From the NCBI GenBank assembly GCA_024364805.1, contig CM044514.1, forward strand, positions 51,417,233-51,449,947: a stretch of 32,715 nt of DNA, given 5' to 3'. Position numbers and translations under genes: made by a program. Shown in pieces: positions 30,231 through 32,715 of the stretch. The notes under the pieces are model-generated. The model was not told where the DNA came from and did no database searches. It was given only the letters and a program-made list of their open reading frames with translations. Position 1 is the stretch's first letter; each line of letters starts with the position of its first letter. The DNA is from Euprymna scolopes. Taxonomy: Eukaryota > Mollusca > Cephalopoda > Sepiida > Sepiolidae.

Positions 30231-30269
<39 letters not shown>
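30231..30269 (+). repeat. Long poly-A run
   Basis: About 39 consecutive A. It lies in the tail region of the Penelope-like element and may be a retrotransposition tail or the site of one. Its length is likely to vary between individuals or assemblies. Confidence 0.85.
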
Positions 30270-30277
<8 letters not shown>

Positions 30278-30318
30278 ACACCAAGCCTCAAAGAAAACGA
30301 TAACAACAACAATCACTC

Positions 30319-30347
30319 CTGATGATAATTGGATGCACCGATAGAAA
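30319..30347 (+). ncRNA. Hammerhead ribozyme-like core
   Basis: CTGATGA (30319-30325) and GAAA (30344-30347) enclose an 18-base stretch that can form stem II with one bulge and a 5-base loop (pairs include GG/CC, TxA and one T-G). CUGANGA and GAAA are the invariant core of hammerhead ribozymes, which Penelope-like elements are known to carry. I could not place stems I and III or the cleavage site convincingly, so activity is uncertain. Confidence 0.4.
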
Positions 30348-30350
30348 GCG

Positions 30351-31452
30351 CTTGAAAAGAATATGGCCGAACAAAAACTTTTGGGTGCCATTTTATATAA
30401 CATGCCAGCTGAAATTAAAAAGACTCCTTGGCAAATGGAAAAGATATCCAGAAAGCTTGGAAAAAAGAATAACTTGGTCATGTTCAATCAGATGTGCTTA
30501 ACTTTCTGCCAAAATATACAAATATATATATATATATATACACACACACAGCGATCGGATCAAGAAGTAAATTCTGATTTCAAGCAGGAACAATGATTTT
30601 GGCATGTTGACATAGTAACAAGCAATATGCAACTTCTAGTCGAGAGAAAAATCCTGAATAAGCTCCCAATTTATGTTACAGATCTATGTAGGAAAAAAAC
30701 TTTCACTCTATATATATGTATATGTTTATAACCTATGGAAGCATGACGCAGTGACAAAAAGAATGATTTCTTGGTCTAATTTTCTGAAAGTAGTTTGGCA
30801 TATAAACACATGCATGCTCACATATTAGAAGATTGAAATAGCCTTGAATTAAATCAATGGTAACCTTGTTAATTATTTTAGTATGAGTGATAAGTGTGAT
30901 TACCTGACATAAAGTCAGTAAACAATTTACATGTTGAGATATCAAGTGTCTCCTCGTCAGATAAAGGTCAACAACATATTCAGAAGTCGTGTTAGTTTAA
31001 TAGTCTGACAAACAGCAAACAGGTAAGATTCTTTACTCTTTCGCTTTTTAGGAAATAGCATTACAGTCAATCTATTGCACTTGAGTTTGAAATAACATTT
31101 TGGTCAGTTTTTATTTATTTTTTTTTCCTTTTCAAAAACAAACTTGCAAGATTTTAAGCCCTTTATAATGAGTTTAACTTTATGTCTACCAGTGCTGCTG
31201 ATTATGTATTCAGTCAATCTAGACCCGTCAGTTCAATCAACTTCTAATTCCTCTTGGTAGTAAGGCAAACTGGGTTCATCAATCCAAAGTATCTAAAATA
31301 TTTCTTTCGGAGTGCAGTCTTGAAATAAAACTGATTTAGTCACAATGAAATTTGAATATGGATGTGAAAATGTTTGGCATAGTAAACTTTCTAATATTCT
31401 CCCTAGTAAAAAAAAAAAATTGTTTTGGTCTTCTAAAGATGTTCAAATTAAA
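30351..31452. other. Unassigned stretch with (TA)n(CA)n microsatellite
   Basis: A frame at 30363-30596 starts MAEQKLLGAILYNMPAEIKK and looks protein-like for about 45 codons before running into a (TA)n(CA)n repeat at about 30521-30550. I do not recognise it. The rest is AT-rich with no identified feature. Confidence 0.3.
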
Positions 31453-31760
31453 TCTATATATTTATAAAAGTGAAATTGTGTCTGTGTGTACCAAACTACT
31501 TTGTTAATTTTTGGTCTACAGACTCAAGATTTCACATGAGATTTGCGTATAAATGTTCAGGCTAGCTTCTGCTGTTAGAAAAAGCGTAATTCATACAAGT
31601 CGTCTCGACAACCTCCATTACCAACTACTGTTGTTAGCTAATGACACAAGCTGTTATGTATTACGCATGCAGTACATAAAAGACCGACAGTTTGTGGTGC
31701 GATCAGAGGAAACATTTTGCTGTCAGTGTGTTGCAATGTCACGATTAGCCTTGTTGTGAG
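31453..31760 (+). mobile_element. Helitron-type 5' end (3' end not in window)
   Basis: Starts A|TCTATATATTTATAAAAGTG followed by TG-rich sequence, very like the minus-strand start at 13652. TC after A is the Helitron start. I found no matching hairpin plus CTRR end downstream, so either it is truncated or it continues past the window. The frame at 31553-31759 shows no Helitron protein motif. Confidence 0.45.
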
Positions 31761-32715
31761 GGGAATGTTGGTTTTCTAGAGTCTGCATTTGTTTGTTTCC
31801 ATTGAAACTTGGTGTGTCTGTGAATGACTTTAAACTGAATTTGTCACTTTTGATGTTTTTAGAATTATTCTTTTATCATATAGACTTGTATCTTTGATGA
31901 AATTGAGGTACCTTCCTCTTCTTAGCATAGCTATTTCCTTGGACAATGTGTTATGCAAGATTATTCTTTGCTTGAATGAACTGTGTATCGTAATGGAAGG
32001 ATGGATACAAGAAGCATGGTTTCCGATACCTTAGCATGTCGTTAACAATCAATCGAATAGTGTAGGGTAAACAGTGGCGCCATAGTTGTTTATATATTGA
32101 CATTATCCTGTTAGTGGCTGCTCCTGCTAAGAAAAGCTATGTCTGCCTGTCTCTGCTGTTACAACTTTCAACATGGTGTTGTTTACATGTAATTACAGGC
32201 TTGATGAATATCTTATATTTTGCAATATAACAATACTAATATATTTGTTGTGCAAAAAGTATTTTTGCTTGCGATGTAATTACGTGTGTTCCTATTTACT
32301 TGCCTCTCTATAAGGGCAAAGTTAGAGCTGGTTTTTGATATGGGGAAAATCCAGCTTCCGTAAAAGAAACACTCTGGATTTAAAGAAAAATAAAAACAAA
32401 AAGGTTAGCAATATTGTAGTATCAGAACTTTGAATTATTTATTTGCAAAAAAATACAATTTAAATTTTAAACATTCGGCACAAGGCCATCAAAAGTACGG
32501 GGAGTGGGGAAGTTGTTGGTCGTTAAGATTTGGTTGAAACATCTTTATAAAAAGTAAACAAGCATTCCCCCCCCCCCAATTGGATTAAAGTAATATATAT
32601 ATAAAAAAATTTTTGGCAAATATCTTTTTAGGTCTATATACTTTTTATAATTGAAAGTTATAACTAAATCGGATTTATTTTGTGGATCTATATTAAAAAA
32701 ACCTTGTTAAACTTT
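31761..32715. other. Unassigned AT-rich stretch
   Basis: No recognised coding or repeat. It includes a run of 11 C (32567-32577). It may be the interior of the Helitron that begins at 31453. Confidence 0.35.

Larger units (their letters stand above)
27935..30350 (+). mobile_element. Penelope-like retroelement, interrupted by a MITE
   Basis: A Penelope-like element recognised from its RT and a GIY-YIG-type endonuclease end. RT blocks run from about 28028 to 29200. The endonuclease starts with NVVYEFICP (about 29180-29210) and continues, after the MITE at 29225-29852, with TYIGHTTTLSR and LADNSAIKQHLTSHDKN at about 29865-29960. The likely 3' tail includes a poly-A of about 39 bases (30231-30269) and a hammerhead-like core (30319-30347). 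These elements copy by target-primed reverse transcription and are unrelated to LTR elements. The coding sequence is interrupted several times. Where the element starts and ends is uncertain by about 100 bp. Confidence 0.85.

Overview
This window looks like repeat-dense, AT-rich DNA from an animal nuclear genome. The mixture of Penelope-like, CR1/Jockey-type LINE, Ty3/gypsy, Ty1/copia, mariner, hAT and Helitron relics, with no compact gene array, suggests a marine invertebrate. A cephalopod or other mollusc is my best guess, from the look of the repeat families; this is inference and I could not search a database. I find no intact host gene, no tRNA or rRNA gene and no CRISPR array. Nearly every readable protein segment belongs to a mobile element, and all of these are decayed.

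Layout. 183-1710 (+) is the 3' half of an old Ty3/gypsy element. 2183-5278 (-) is a second Ty3/gypsy relic running from gag zinc knuckles to integrase. 5279-5411 is a dispersed repeat that recurs at 18508-18662. 5932-8200 (-) is a CR1/Jockey-type LINE. 8263-9480 is a large nested palindrome. 10274-13652 is bounded by sequences that look like the two ends of a minus-strand Helitron. Inside it lie a short tandem repeat, a possible solo LTR with a G-rich internal duplication, a hAT-type MITE with a perfect 8-bp target duplication, and a second LINE fragment. 13660-18340 is mostly unassigned AT-rich DNA with one striking hairpin. A second Helitron-type 3' end lies at 18389, followed by an inverted-repeat unit (18732-19270).

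19340-23670 is largely unassigned, with three hairpins at 22804-23114. 23675-24383 is an internally deleted mariner with both inverted ends and TA duplications. 24632-27533 is a Ty1/copia fossil with both LTRs and a matching 5-bp target duplication. Its middle (about 26146-26910) does not look like copia and reads as a Ser/Pro/Lys-rich host-like coding segment. 27935-30350 is a Penelope-like element split by a 628-bp foldback MITE (29225-29852). 31453 onward begins like the 5' end of another Helitron.

The elements form a nested, layered graveyard: MITE in tandem repeat, MITE in Penelope element, and host-like sequence in copia. The best candidates for something new are the captured segment in the copia element, the large palindrome, the foldback MITE, and the hammerhead-ribozyme-like cores beside Penelope-type sequence.
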